A stretch of 64,000 bases of DNA, taken from Flavobacterium sp. UBA7680 (GTDB lineage Bacteria > Bacteroidota > Bacteroidia > Flavobacteriales > Flavobacteriaceae). A model generated the notes under the pieces. The model worked only from the letters and a program-made list of their open reading frames with translations. It had not been told where the DNA came from and made no database searches. Of this stretch, positions 1 to 9,800 are shown one piece after another. The position numbers and the translations under genes were made by a program. Where the stretch lies: NCBI RefSeq assembly GCF_002482975.1, contig NZ_DLHA01000061.1, forward strand, positions 36,544 to 100,543, given 5' to 3'. Numbering within the stretch: the first letter of the stretch is position 1; the number at the start of each line of letters is the position of its first letter.

Positions 1-1107
1 TCCATTTTTTATTTTCCATTTCTTTCGAATGTTTTCTACAGTTTCAGGAAAGTTGCGGGTTGTAACGTTTGCCTGCTGATTTAAGAGCTCGGTTTTCATC
101 TCATTTTTGCTGTATGAAATTACTTTCTCAATCTCAAAACGGCGTCCCGGAAAATCAATTAAATCTTCAGATGTATATAAATGGGAATGTTTGTGCAGTT
201 TATTGATTTGGAATATCGTACTTACTTCATCAAATCCGCCCGATTTCATAATTGCGGAATTAGCTTCGTAAAGATATTTTTGAGGAAGATGATAAGTTGG
301 AAATGGAATATCATCGCCTAAAACAAATTCAAACGTTTCAATTTTATCTTTTAAAATATTGGCCGTTTTTAAAGTTATTTCTCCCGAATAATTTTTATGT
401 ATTTCAAAAAGCAATTCTTTAACTTCATTTTCGAGTGCGATAATATGAATGTTTTTTACAAATTTCAATTCAGATAAACCTGCCGAAATATCTAATAAAG
501 GCGCGGTTTTAATTAAAATAGAATCCGCCTTTTCAAAATAAAAATCTAAAGATTCGGGTACATTTGGCAGACAATCCTTCAGCATAAAAACCTTGCCTTT
601 TGCATCATTTCTTCTCGAAGGATCAATATAAATCCAGTCGAATTTCTGATTTGAATTATTTAAAACACTAGCAGAATCCTCTGCATAAAAACTACAATTT
701 TCAACGCCCAATTGCTTGAAATTGTGTTTTACAATTGCAGATAAATCTTCGTTTATTTCGCAATGCGTAATAGTTTTAAATTGTTTGGAAAAATAATAAT
801 CATCAACGCCAAAACCTCCGGTAAGATCAATTAAACTTTCTCCCGAAATTAAAGAAGCTTTATAAGCTGCCGTTTTTTCAGAAGAAGTCTGCTCGACAGA
901 AATTTTACTCGGATAAATAATATTTTCCGTCGAAAACCAGGTTGGTAATTTGTCTTTTGCTTTTGACTTAGCTTCAATTTGGTTTAAAATTAAAATCCAT
1001 TCCACCTCAGGAAAAGGATTTTTTTGAAGCGCTAATTTTGTTATGGATTCACTGCTATTGAGCGTTATAAAATCTTGAATATTTTTACTTAAAATAGAAG
1101 TGTTCAA
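1..1107 (-). CDS. THUMP-like class I SAM-dependent RNA methyltransferase (partial, 3' end outside window)
   Basis: The minus-strand frame is open from a TTG at 1107 to the window edge, so the C-terminus is missing (369 codons visible). A glycine-rich SAM-binding loop (DLTGGFGVDDYY, about residues 107-118) is followed by DPSRRN, which fits the D-P-x-R type catalytic motif of RNA guanine/adenine methyltransferases. The pattern matches the Bacteroidota family annotated as class I methyltransferase with PG_1098 ferredoxin-like/THUMP-like domains; the target RNA is not known to me. The TTG is chosen because no ATG or GTG occurs nearby in frame and because it lies 2 nt after the stop of the upstream permease gene, suggesting translational coupling. 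Domain assignment is by recognition only. Confidence 0.75.
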   Translation of the reverse strand, partial: MNTSILSKNIQDFITLNSSESITKLALQKNPFPEVEWILILNQIEAKSKAKDKLPTWFSTENIIYPSKISVEQTSSEKTAAYKASLISGESLIDLTGGFGVDDYYFSKQFKTITHCEINEDLSAIVKHNFKQLGVENCSFYAEDSASVLNNSNQKFDWIYIDPSRRNDAKGKVFMLKDCLPNVPESLDFYFEKADSILIKTAPLLDISAGLSELKFVKNIHIIALENEVKELLFEIHKNYSGEITLKTANILKDKIETFEFVLGDDIPFPTYHLPQKYLYEANSAIMKSGGFDEVSTIFQINKLHKHSHLYTSEDLIDFPGRRFEIEKVISYSKNEMKTELLNQQANVTTRNFPETVENIRKKWKIKNG

Positions 1108-1109
1108 AG

Positions 1110-2201
1110 CTAAATTCTTTCGGTTAAAACAGATATAATTTTGTTATCCGGAAAAAATTCTTTTAAAATTACTTTTATCATGGTAAAAAGCGGAACTGCG
1201 ATAATCATTCCCACGATTCCAAAGGTAATGCCGCTAATTAAAGTAATCAGGAATATTTCCAGCGGATGCGAATTTACGCTTTTTGAAGAAATTATTGGCT
1301 GGCTGATGTTATTATCAATGGCCTGAACCAATAAAAATCCAATAACCACATAAATAGTAGTTGGTAAAATTTCAGATCTAAAATCCTGACCAATTAAACT
1401 AATCATCGTTAAAAGCGCAGCCAGAATAGTTCCAATAATTGGCCCGATGTACGGTATGATATTTAAAACAGCACATAAAAACGCAATTACAAAAGCATTT
1501 TTGTTTCCAAAAATGACCAATACAATAAGATAAAGAATAAATACAACCGTTAATTGAAGCAAAAGTCCAATAAAATAACGAGTTAACATATGGTTTATCT
1601 TAGTGATAGAATTTAAGATTTTGTCTTCGTTTGAATCCGGAAGTAATTTTCTTGCTGTAGATTTAAACTGATCCTGATCTTTAATAAAGAAAAAAGTAAT
1701 AAAGAATACCGAAACTAATCCCATTCCCATATCAGCCAGAAAGTTTAAAATCGAATTGATAAAACCGGTAAAGTAGCTGAAATCCAACATCGAAGTGACT
1801 TTAGAATCTTTCAGTACTTTATTAAGGTCAAAATGCGGAATATTAAAATAGGTTTCGATAGTGTGTTCCGTTTCCATAAACTGCGTTTGCAGCTGATTGG
1901 TATCTAAAAGTGATAAATTGTTTGCCTGAGAAATGATTAACGGAACAAACAAAAAGATAAAGCCAACCATTAATAAAATAAAAATGATAATTGCGGATGT
2001 CGCAGCAAGCGAATCTTTGAATTTTAATTTATTCTTTAAAAACAAAACCAGCGGATTTGATATTAAGCACAATATCAAAGAAATACATAAGTAAACAATT
2101 ACTGTTTGTATTTCGTACAGAAAGTATAAAACAATACCAATTATTAATATGGTAGCTAATGCTCTTAAGATTCCGTTAGAAATAGTTTTTGATGTTATCA
2201 T
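1110..2201 (-). CDS. AI-2E family transporter (PF01594-type permease)
   Basis: A 363-residue polytopic membrane protein with several hydrophobic segments: two near the N-terminus (about 10-50), one at about 63-90, and a cluster of helices from about 150 to the end. The conserved C-terminal core includes the NIIPYIGPIIG segment and the late QPIISSKSVNSHPLEIF segment, both typical of the AI-2E/YdiK/TqsA family. Length is typical. Members export small molecules or act as ion antiporters; the substrate here cannot be told from sequence, and the family name does not imply quorum sensing. The stop codon sits 2 nt before the start of the downstream methyltransferase, so the two are probably one transcript. 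Confidence 0.85.
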   Translation of the reverse strand: MITSKTISNGILRALATILIIGIVLYFLYEIQTVIVYLCISLILCLISNPLVLFLKNKLKFKDSLAATSAIIIFILLMVGFIFLFVPLIISQANNLSLLDTNQLQTQFMETEHTIETYFNIPHFDLNKVLKDSKVTSMLDFSYFTGFINSILNFLADMGMGLVSVFFITFFFIKDQDQFKSTARKLLPDSNEDKILNSITKINHMLTRYFIGLLLQLTVVFILYLIVLVIFGNKNAFVIAFLCAVLNIIPYIGPIIGTILAALLTMISLIGQDFRSEILPTTIYVVIGFLLVQAIDNNISQPIISSKSVNSHPLEIFLITLISGITFGIVGMIIAVPLFTMIKVILKEFFPDNKIISVLTERI

Positions 2202-2260
2202 ATTTAAATTTTAGACTATAAAAATAGGAAAAACCTTTTAATATTCTAGTGTTAAAATAA

Positions 2261-2287
2261 AAAAGCGAGATGTTTCCATCTCGCTTT
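2261..2287 (-). terminator. Rho-independent terminator after the M43 metalloprotease gene
   Basis: A 9-11 bp stem (AGCGAGATG at 2264-2272 with CATCTCGCT at 2277-2285) and a 4-nt loop. On the minus strand it is followed by a run of T, placing it 32 nt after the stop of the metalloprotease gene. It also separates that gene from the AI-2E gene downstream. Confidence 0.8.
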
Positions 2288-2318
2288 AATAGGGTATTTT
2301 TTAAGACTGTCTAAAAAA

Positions 2319-3281
2319 TTATGGCTGTCCAAAAGAATATCTTGCACCTCCGCTTACGAAGATAGCAGCAATTCTGTTTTTCTGCCCGTTAGAGAACATA
2401 TACATTCCAGCATCGTCAGTGTAATCCATGTAGTTCATTGTCATTTCTACCGGAGTACCAGAACAAGTACTGTAGTGTGGATAAGCAGGAACACCATAGT
2501 TTGCAGTGTTGTGAGTTGGTGTATCTGAAACTAAATCGCTTCCGCAAGTTGCATCTCCCCAAATGTGACGTAAGTTCATCCAGTGTCCAACTTCGTGAGT
2601 ACCAGTTCTTCCTAAGTTGTAAGGAGCATTTGCAGCACCAGACAATCCGAAATATTTAGAATCAATTACAACTCCATCTGTAGAAGAAGCTCCTCCAGGA
2701 AATTGTGCATAACCTAAAATTCCGCCGCCAATAGTACAAGCCCATAAATTAAGCTTTGTAGTTGGAGAAGTTGGTGCTAAACCACCCTGAGCTGTTTTTT
2801 TCATAGCATCATTAGTTCCCCAAGAAGTTTTAGTTGTAGATTTTCTAATAACCTGATCTAAAACAAATGAAATTCCAACGTTAGCTTTAACACCTGCAAA
2901 AAGAGCTGGTACGCTGTTAAAGTCAGAGTTTTGCGCATTGAAATCTTTGTTTAGAACATCAATTTGAGTTTGAATCTGAGCATTTGAGATATTCTCTGCA
3001 GTTGTTCTGTACAAAACGTTTACTACAACAGGAATCTGAATTTTACCATTTACAAGTTTCCCTGTAAGTAAAGCTTTGTTTGTAAAGGCTTCAATTTCGT
3101 TCATTCTGATCGCTAATGTAGGATCAGCTTTTAATTGAGCTTCTAAAACATCCTGAGTTGCGCAAGAACGAAGTGTTGTTTTTGCAGCAGCAGCTTCAGA
3201 TCCGCTTGCGTCAGCAGATTGATCGTTTTGACAAGAAAACAGCACTAGTGCTGTAAATGCAGTAATAATAACTTTTTTCAT
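2319..3281 (-). CDS. M43-type (pappalysin/cytophagalysin family) zinc metalloprotease lipoprotein
   Basis: A 320-residue protein with a lipoprotein signal peptide: basic start, hydrophobic core, then LFSC with the lipid-carrying Cys at about residue 17. At about 229-243 lies HEVGHWMNLRHIWGD, the extended HExxHxxxxxHxxGD zinc site of metzincins. MNYMDY further on supplies the Met-turn typical of family M43. Two Cys pairs around the active site suggest disulphides in the periplasm or cell surface. The family digests proteins outside the cytoplasm; the natural substrate is unknown. No T9SS C-terminal domain is visible, which fits a membrane-anchored rather than released enzyme. It stands alone with its own terminator. 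Confidence 0.88.
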   Translation of the reverse strand: MKKVIITAFTALVLFSCQNDQSADASGSEAAAAKTTLRSCATQDVLEAQLKADPTLAIRMNEIEAFTNKALLTGKLVNGKIQIPVVVNVLYRTTAENISNAQIQTQIDVLNKDFNAQNSDFNSVPALFAGVKANVGISFVLDQVIRKSTTKTSWGTNDAMKKTAQGGLAPTSPTTKLNLWACTIGGGILGYAQFPGGASSTDGVVIDSKYFGLSGAANAPYNLGRTGTHEVGHWMNLRHIWGDATCGSDLVSDTPTHNTANYGVPAYPHYSTCSGTPVEMTMNYMDYTDDAGMYMFSNGQKNRIAAIFVSGGARYSFGQP

Positions 3282-3588
3282 AATAACGGGGTTTTTTGTT
3301 ATAAAATATTAGTTTTGGTTAACCAGATCGCAATTTTATAACAAAATCATTTTGTAGCCAAATTTTTATATGAAATAATTTTTGAGAAATTTCATGATCC
3401 CTTGTATAGTCTAGTTCTTACAAAAATGTTAAAGTTATTTTTGTGATGTAAATTCTTATTTATGAATATTTTAGGAGTAAAAAAACTATAATTAGATTAA
3501 AATTTAACCTTTTACTAAAACGTTTATCTAAATTTTAACGTTTTTCCTACGTATTTCTACGTTTTTCAAAAAAGTGTTTTTTTTTATG
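3282..3588. other. Intergenic region, 307 nt
   Basis: Very AT-rich spacer between two minus-strand genes (TrmH-type methyltransferase ending at 3589 and the metalloprotease starting at 3281). It must hold the metalloprotease promoter, but I found no unambiguous TAnnTTTG box. No RNA gene or ORF of note was seen. Confidence 0.5.
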
Positions 3589-4089
3589 TTAAAGACGGAA
3601 AGAAGTAATCTCATAGAGGGCAATACTGGCAGCTTGCACAACATTCATACTGGAATTTTTCCCAAACATATTAATGTGCACAATTTGATCGCAGATTTTT
3701 AAAAGTTCATCTGAAATGCCATCAATTTCACTTCCAATTATAAGTGCCGTTTTTTTGTTTGGAACAACAACTTCTCTTAAAGGTTTGCTATTGCTTGTAA
3801 TTTCTAACGCAATAACTTCGAAATTGTTTTGCTGTAAATAAGTAATTAATTCTGAAGTTTCCTCCATAATTTGATGCGGTACATGAAGATGTGTACTGCG
3901 GGAAGTTTTGTTGATTTTTCTTGGCGTAAGCGGAATATCTTTCCCCAGAAAAATAATATTTTCGACACCAAAAGCCTCAGAAATTCTAAAGAGTGAACCT
4001 ATGTTTTGCTGAAAATAAATATGATCGCAAACCAAAGTTATAGGAAATGTTTTTCTCTCAAATTGATTTTCTTCGTGAGTAAGCTGCAC
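3589..4089 (-). CDS. TrmH/SpoU family RNA 2'-O-methyltransferase
   Basis: A 166-residue SPOUT-fold methyltransferase. The three family motifs are visible: N-terminal NIGSLFRISEAFG, the SAM-binding IGSEIDGIS (about residues 117-125), and the C-terminal NSSMNVVQAASIALYE that forms the trefoil-knot cofactor site. Length equals that of minimal SpoU enzymes such as TrmL/TrmH-like proteins without an extra RNA-binding domain. It probably methylates ribose in tRNA or rRNA; the exact site cannot be inferred. It starts 11 nt after the DUF4159 gene ends on the same strand, as part of a minus-strand run containing two more RNA-modifying enzymes (RsmE, TsaD). Confidence 0.87.
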   Translation of the reverse strand: MQLTHEENQFERKTFPITLVCDHIYFQQNIGSLFRISEAFGVENIIFLGKDIPLTPRKINKTSRSTHLHVPHQIMEETSELITYLQQNNFEVIALEITSNSKPLREVVVPNKKTALIIGSEIDGISDELLKICDQIVHINMFGKNSSMNVVQAASIALYEITSFRL

Positions 4090-4100
4090 TTTTAAAAAGT

Positions 4101-4739
4101 TTAATTGGTAAAAATATAATTGATAATGTTAGCGCCCATTTTTAGAGCTTTGTCGCGAACATTTGCAGGATCATTATGTACTTCCGGATCTTCCCAGCCG
4201 TCGCCTAAATCGCATTCGTAAGTATAGAGTAAAACCAATTTGTTTTCTACAAAAATTCCAAACGCCTGCGGACGAGTTCCGTCGTGTTCGTGAATTTTAG
4301 GCAATCCGTTTGGGAACGGAAATGGTTTTTGAAAAATGGCATGATTTGCAGGAAGTTCTACTAAATTATTATTCGGAAATATTTTTTTGATTTCTTTTCG
4401 AATGTATTGATCCATTCCGTAATTATCATCAATATGAAGAAAACCGCCTCCGTATAAATAATTTCTAAGATTGGTTATGTCCGAATCGCTGAAAACAACG
4501 TTTCCGTGTCCGGTCATATGCACAAACGGATACGAAAGCAAATCAGGATTACTTGGTTCAACTGTCGATGGTTTTGCTTTTATTCTGGTATTAATAGTCG
4601 AATTGCAAAAACGAATTAAATTAGGCAATGATGTTGGGTTTGCATACCAATCGCCGCCGCCGCTATATTTAAGCAAAGCAATTTCCTGAGAAAAGGATGA
4701 GATTGAAAAAAGTAATAAGAGATAAAATATTTTTTTCAT
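4101..4739 (-). CDS. DUF4159 domain-containing exported protein
   Basis: The ATG at 4739 begins a clear signal peptide (MKKIFYLLLLFSISSFSQ, cleavage probably after the last Gln or Ser). An upstream in-frame ATG at 4793 would add 18 polar residues and falls next to a palindromic repeat, so it is less likely. The mature part shows YSGGGDWY and GGGFLHIDDNYG, features of DUF4159, which resembles the glutamine-amidotransferase-like/ThuA-type fold. The function is unknown; in other bacteria the domain is often found next to MoxR/VWA gene clusters, which are absent here. About 212 residues. Secretion to the periplasm is inferred from the signal peptide. Confidence 0.8.
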   Translation of the reverse strand: MKKIFYLLLLFSISSFSQEIALLKYSGGGDWYANPTSLPNLIRFCNSTINTRIKAKPSTVEPSNPDLLSYPFVHMTGHGNVVFSDSDITNLRNYLYGGGFLHIDDNYGMDQYIRKEIKKIFPNNNLVELPANHAIFQKPFPFPNGLPKIHEHDGTRPQAFGIFVENKLVLLYTYECDLGDGWEDPEVHNDPANVRDKALKMGANIINYIFTN

Positions 4740-4786
4740 GTAATTGTATGTTTTTTTATCGTTTCCTTTTTTGTTATGAGTTCTTT

Positions 4787-4888
4787 TTGTCATTTCGACG
4801 AAGGAGAAATCGCACTAGAAACTCTATAAAGAATGGCGACAATCTGTGTCGATCAACTAGTGCGATCCCTCGTTCCTCGGGATGACAA
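4787..4888. repeat. Palindromic intergenic repeat of the TTGTCATTTCGA...ATGACAA family
   Basis: Outer arms TTGTCAT (4787-4793) and ATGACAA (4882-4888), with inner arms CGCACTAG (4811-4818) and CTAGTGCG (4857-4864) that pair exactly, make a long hairpin-forming element. It lies between rsmE and the DUF4159 gene. The same arm sequence, with small changes, recurs at 23436-23532, so this is a dispersed family rather than a single terminator. Confidence 0.75.
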
Positions 4889-4896
4889 GATTGTCT

Positions 4897-5610
4897 TTAA
4901 TTCGGCGTTTCATTAAAAAACACAACACTATGACAAGCCACAACCGCGGCAGTTTCTGTTCGCAAACGTGTATTTCCTAAAGTTACCGGCTGATATTTAT
5001 TTTCGATGGCCAAAGCTATTTCTTTTTCAGAGAAATCTCCTTCGGGACCAATTAATAAAGTGACATCTTCATTTGGCTTTAAAGTTTCCTTCAAAGATTT
5101 TTTGCCTGTTTCTTCGCAATGTGCAATAAATTGTAAACCCTGATTTTTTTGTTTAACGAATTCTTTAAACGAAATTGCGTCATTCAGTTTTGGAAGAAAC
5201 ATTTCATTGGATTGTTTCATTGCCGATAAAATGATCTTTTCAAAACGCTCTAAATTAATCACTTTTCGCTCAGAACGATCACAAATAATTGGCGTAATTT
5301 CCTGAATTCCAATTTCTGTAGCTTTTTCTAAAAACCATTCAAAACGATCGTTCATTTTGGTTGGCGCAACAGCTAAATGCAAACGAAATTTGGGTTCTGG
5401 AGATTTTGTTATCGAACGAACGGCAACAATACATTTATTGTCTGAAGCCAGCGTAATTTCGGTTTCAAACAATAAACCGAAACCGTTTGTAACATGCAGA
5501 ATATCTGAATCTTTTTTTCGTAAAACTTTTATAATGTGCTTGCTTTCTTCTTTATCAAAAGAAAAACTTTCGGTTGTTTCGTCAATATCCGGATTGTAAA
5601 ATAACTGCAT
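4897..5610 (-). CDS. rsmE: 16S rRNA (uracil-1498-N3)-methyltransferase RsmE
   Basis: A 237-residue SPOUT methyltransferase acting on 16S rRNA U1498. The N-terminal PUA-like domain (about 1-70, with EESKHIIKVLRKK) precedes the catalytic domain with KMNDRFEWFLEKATEIG, LLIGPEGDFSEKE and the knot motif LGNTRLRTETA, all diagnostic of RsmE. Length is typical. The start follows the tsaD stop by only 2 nt on the same strand, so the two are almost surely co-transcribed. Nothing in the sequence suggests loss of activity. Confidence 0.95.
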   Translation of the reverse strand: MQLFYNPDIDETTESFSFDKEESKHIIKVLRKKDSDILHVTNGFGLLFETEITLASDNKCIVAVRSITKSPEPKFRLHLAVAPTKMNDRFEWFLEKATEIGIQEITPIICDRSERKVINLERFEKIILSAMKQSNEMFLPKLNDAISFKEFVKQKNQGLQFIAHCEETGKKSLKETLKPNEDVTLLIGPEGDFSEKEIALAIENKYQPVTLGNTRLRTETAAVVACHSVVFFNETPN

Positions 5611-5612
5611 AA

Positions 5613-6635
5613 TTAAAATTGAATTCGCGCTTTTGAAACTACCGCAGAAGTTTCAAAACGACTTGATAAATATTTTTGATAGCCCACAATTCCAATCATT
5701 GCTGCATTATCTGTAGTGTATTCAAATTTCGGAATAAAAGTTTTCCAGCCGTATTTGGCTTCGCTTTCTTTCAAAGTAGTTCTGATTCCTGAATTGGCAG
5801 AAACTCCTCCGCCAATCGCAATTTGTTTAATTCTGGTTTCTTTGACAGCCAGTTTTAGTTTGTCCATTAAAATTTCGATAATAGTATGCTGAATAGAAGC
5901 ACAGATATCATTTAGGTTTTCATCCACAAAATTGGGGTTCGCCAGTTTGTTCTTCTGTATAAAATATAAAATAGCTGTTTTCAATCCGGAAAAGCTAAAA
6001 TCTAATCCCGGAACTTTTGGTTTTGTAAAAGTAAAAGCTTTTGGATTTCCTTCTTTGGCATATTTGTCAATCAAAGGTCCGCCCGGATAGGGAAGTCCTA
6101 AAATTTTTGCGCTTTTATCAAAAGCTTCTCCAACAGCGTCATCAGTCGTTTCGCCAATGATTTCCATATCAAAAAAGCTGTTTACTTTTACAATCTGCGT
6201 ATGTCCTCCGCTAATGGTTAAAGCTAAAAAAGGAAACTCAGGTTTATCGTAGCCTTCTTCATCAATAAAATGGGCTAAAATATGGGCATGCATATGATTT
6301 ACAGCTATTAACGGAATGTTTAATGCTAATGATAATGATTTACTGAAAGAGCTTCCTACTAATAAGGAACCCATTAAGCCAGGACCTTGCGTAAAGGCAA
6401 TGGCAGTTAGCTGTTCTTTTTGTACATTTGCTTTACGAAGCGCTGCGTCGATAACAGGAACTATATTTTGTTGATGTGCTCTTGAGGCTAGCTCAGGAAC
6501 CACACCGCCATATTGATTGTGAATTAATTGATTAGCCACAACATTTGAGAGAACTTTATCGTTATGTAGAACTGCGGCAGCAGTATCATCGCATGAACTT
6601 TCGATGGCTAGAATAAAAACCTCTGAATTTTGCAT
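5613..6635 (-). CDS. tsaD: tRNA N6-adenosine threonylcarbamoyltransferase TsaD
   Basis: Catalyses transfer of threonylcarbamoyl to A37 of ANN-decoding tRNAs, with TsaB and TsaE. The ATG at 6635 gives MQNSEVFILAIESSCDDTAAAV, the normal N-terminus of the family; an in-frame ATG at 6668 would add 11 unusual residues. The iron-binding HMHAH, the GEAFDKSAKILGLPYPGGP segment and the late nucleotide-binding GGGVSANSGIR are present. About 340 residues, full length. It is divergent from the tamB-like gene, an arrangement common in Flavobacteria, and forms an operon with rsmE. Confidence 0.96.
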   Translation of the reverse strand: MQNSEVFILAIESSCDDTAAAVLHNDKVLSNVVANQLIHNQYGGVVPELASRAHQQNIVPVIDAALRKANVQKEQLTAIAFTQGPGLMGSLLVGSSFSKSLSLALNIPLIAVNHMHAHILAHFIDEEGYDKPEFPFLALTISGGHTQIVKVNSFFDMEIIGETTDDAVGEAFDKSAKILGLPYPGGPLIDKYAKEGNPKAFTFTKPKVPGLDFSFSGLKTAILYFIQKNKLANPNFVDENLNDICASIQHTIIEILMDKLKLAVKETRIKQIAIGGGVSANSGIRTTLKESEAKYGWKTFIPKFEYTTDNAAMIGIVGYQKYLSSRFETSAVVSKARIQF

Positions 6636-6841
6636 ATAAAGGCACGAATTTTGAATTATATTTGACAAATCAAATTTTGAATTGCTTTGATTTGAAGCAG
6701 AGCCCCAAAATTAAAGAATTTTTATCAAAACAGCCGACCTTTGTCTGTTCAAATTAAATTAAAACAAAATCTATAATAATACCAGTTATCAAAAGAGTCA
6801 AGAAAATAGTATCCAGAACCCTGATTGGCTTAATTTTACTT

Positions 6842-9800
6842 TTGCTGATACTTGCTATCACTCTTTCTCTGCCTGTCGTACAGACAAAAATTGCTGACTA
6901 TATTACCGAAACTTTAAATACAGATTTTAAAACCAACATTAGTGTTGATAAAGTAGCCATTAATATTTTTGGCGGTGTAAAACTTAAAAAAGTCCTGATT
7001 CTAGATCATCATAAAAAAACGATGATTTATTCTGATATTATTACTACCGATATTTTAAGCATCAAACGACTTGTCGACGGCGATTTACTTTTTGGCGACC
7101 TTCGTTTAACGGGTTTGATTTTTAATATCAAAACCTATAAAAACGAAGACGAAAACAATATTAATAAGTTTATTAAATTGTTTGAAACCAAAGAAGAAAA
7201 GAAACAATCAGGCAAGCATTTTCTTTTTACGGCCAAAAATGCTTATATAGAAAAAGGAAACTTTTCTGTTGTAGATGAAAATAAAAGAACGCCTCAGTTT
7301 TTAGATTTTAAAAAACTAAACGCTTATATCAGTGATTTTAAATTATATGGCCCTGATGTAACGACTATAATTCACAGGTTTTCATTTCAGGATCATCGCG
7401 GTTTGTACGTTTCGAACTTTACAGGAAAATTCAGTTATACCAAAAAAAGGATTCAGGTCGACAATTTAACGATTAAAACCAAAAGATCTTCAATTTACGG
7501 AAAAGCAATTTTAAATTATAAACCAGGGGATTTTCTTGAATTTACAGATAAAGTTCAGTTTAATGTTGCGTTAGATTCGTCTTCAATCGCTTCAAATGAT
7601 ATTCGTTACTTTTATGACGGATTAGGTAAAAACCAGCATTTTAAAGTTAGGACTAAAATAAAAGGAACTTTAAATAACCTAAATTTAAACCGCCTTAGAT
7701 TGACCGATACAAACGGTTCGAAAATTTTTGGAACAATCAATTTTAGAAATCTTTTAGGCTCAAAAGAGCAGAAGTTTTCTATGGACGGAAAGTTCGATAA
7801 ATTGATTTCAAGTTATGATAATCTGGTGGTTTTGCTTCCGGGTGTTTTAGGTAAAAAACTTCCAAAAGAATTGAAAAGAATTGGGAAATTCAATATTGTT
7901 GGAAAGGCAAAAGTCTCCACAACTGATTTGGAAGCCGATTTTAAAATGGCAACTGATTTAGGAAATGGTAAAGTCGATCTTCATATGAATAATATGGATT
8001 TTATCGATAAAGCTTCTTATGCAGGAAATATAGTTTTAGATAATTTTAATGTTGGTGCCTTATTAGATCGAAAAGATATTGGGAGAACAACTTTAGATAT
8101 TGATGTTGACGGTGTTGGTTTTACAGAAAAATACCTGAACACGATTGTAAAAGGAGATATTGCAAAATTAGATTACAATAAATATACGTACAGTAATATT
8201 GTTGTAAATGGTAATTTCAAGCTTCCTTATTATAAAGGACAAATTTCTGTAAATGATCCAAATCTAAGCCTGACATTTGACGGTTTGGTTGATTTAAGCA
8301 AAAGAGAAAGCCGTTACGATTTTCATATCAATGTCGAAAATTCTGATTTGCGAAAGCTGAAATTTATAAGCGATTCAATCTCTCATTTTAAAGGTGATGC
8401 CGTTGTGCAGTTAACCGGAAATTCGATCGAAAATCTTCAGGGAAATATTTATATTAAAGATGCTGTATATCAAAACCCAAAAGCGACTTATGCTTTTGAT
8501 GAAGTTACGGTAAGTTCCAATTTTGATGCAGACAGACTCCGTACTATAACCGTTAATTCATCGGATATTGTTGAAGGTAAAATTGTGGGTAAATTTCAGT
8601 TTGCACAATTAGATAAATTGGTAATGAATTCTGTTGGAAGTCTTTATACCAATTATAAACCATTTAAAGTTAAAAAAGGACAGTTTCTGCGTTTCAACTT
8701 TCATGTATATAATAAGGTTGTCGAAATGCTGTATCCAGAAATGAAAATTGATTCGAGTACAGTTGTTCGCGGAAAAATAGATTCAGATTTACAGGAATTT
8801 AAATTCGGGTTCCGATCAAAACAAATCAGCGCGGCCAAAAATACTTTTGATAATATCAGAATCAGCATTGATAATAAAAACCCGCTTTATAATGCTTTCA
8901 TTGAGTTAGATAGTATTAAAACACCTTATTATAAAATACGTGATTTCAACTTAATCAATGTAACCGCAAAAGATACTTTATTTGTTCGTTCTGAGTTTAA
9001 GGGCGGCGACAAAGGGCAGGATTATTTCAATCTCGATTTGTATCATACTATTGATAAAAACAAAAACAATATAGTCGGTATCAAGAAATCTGAAATGAAG
9101 TTTAAAGACTATTTATGGTATTTAAATGAAGATGCAAAAAAAGACAATCAAATTGTTTTTGATCAGTATTTTAAAAACTTCTCGATAGATAATATTGTAT
9201 TATCGCATGAAAATCAGAAAATTGATTTAAACGGAGTCATTAAAGGAAAAGATTATAAAGATCTCGTCCTCAATTTTGAAGATGTTGATATTAATAAAAT
9301 CACGCCTTTTAACTCCAAGTTTGTTTTCAACGGAAACTTAAACGGAAATATAAATTATAAGCAGAATAAAGATGTTTTTCAGCCCACGGCAAGTATTGTG
9401 GTCGATCATCTTAATTTAAATAAAGTCGATCTGGGAACTCTGAATTTTGATATTTCAGGAGATCAGAGTTTTAAAAAGTTTACTATAAATTCCTCAATTG
9501 TAAATGGTTTTGCCGAGTCGTTTAGGGCAAACGGAACTATTGCTGTCGAAAATAAAGAGACATTCTTAGATTTAAATTTAAAACTCGAAGGGTTTAATCT
9601 GGCAACTTTAGGAACTGTCGGCGGCGATGTATTATCAAATATAAGAGGTTCAGTTTCAGGAAATGCCGCTGTTGTGGGGAATTTGAAAAAACCGGAAATC
9701 AACGGACGTTTGTATGTAGAGAAAGCAGGAATGACAATTCCATACCTTAATACAGATTATGCATTGAGCGACAGAACGGTTATTGATTTAACGGATGAAA

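Noticed and set aside
4697..4885. Plus-strand ORF across the palindromic repeat upstream of the DUF4159 gene
   Set aside because: Its residues come from the repeat and from the reverse of a signal peptide; no domain, no promoter.
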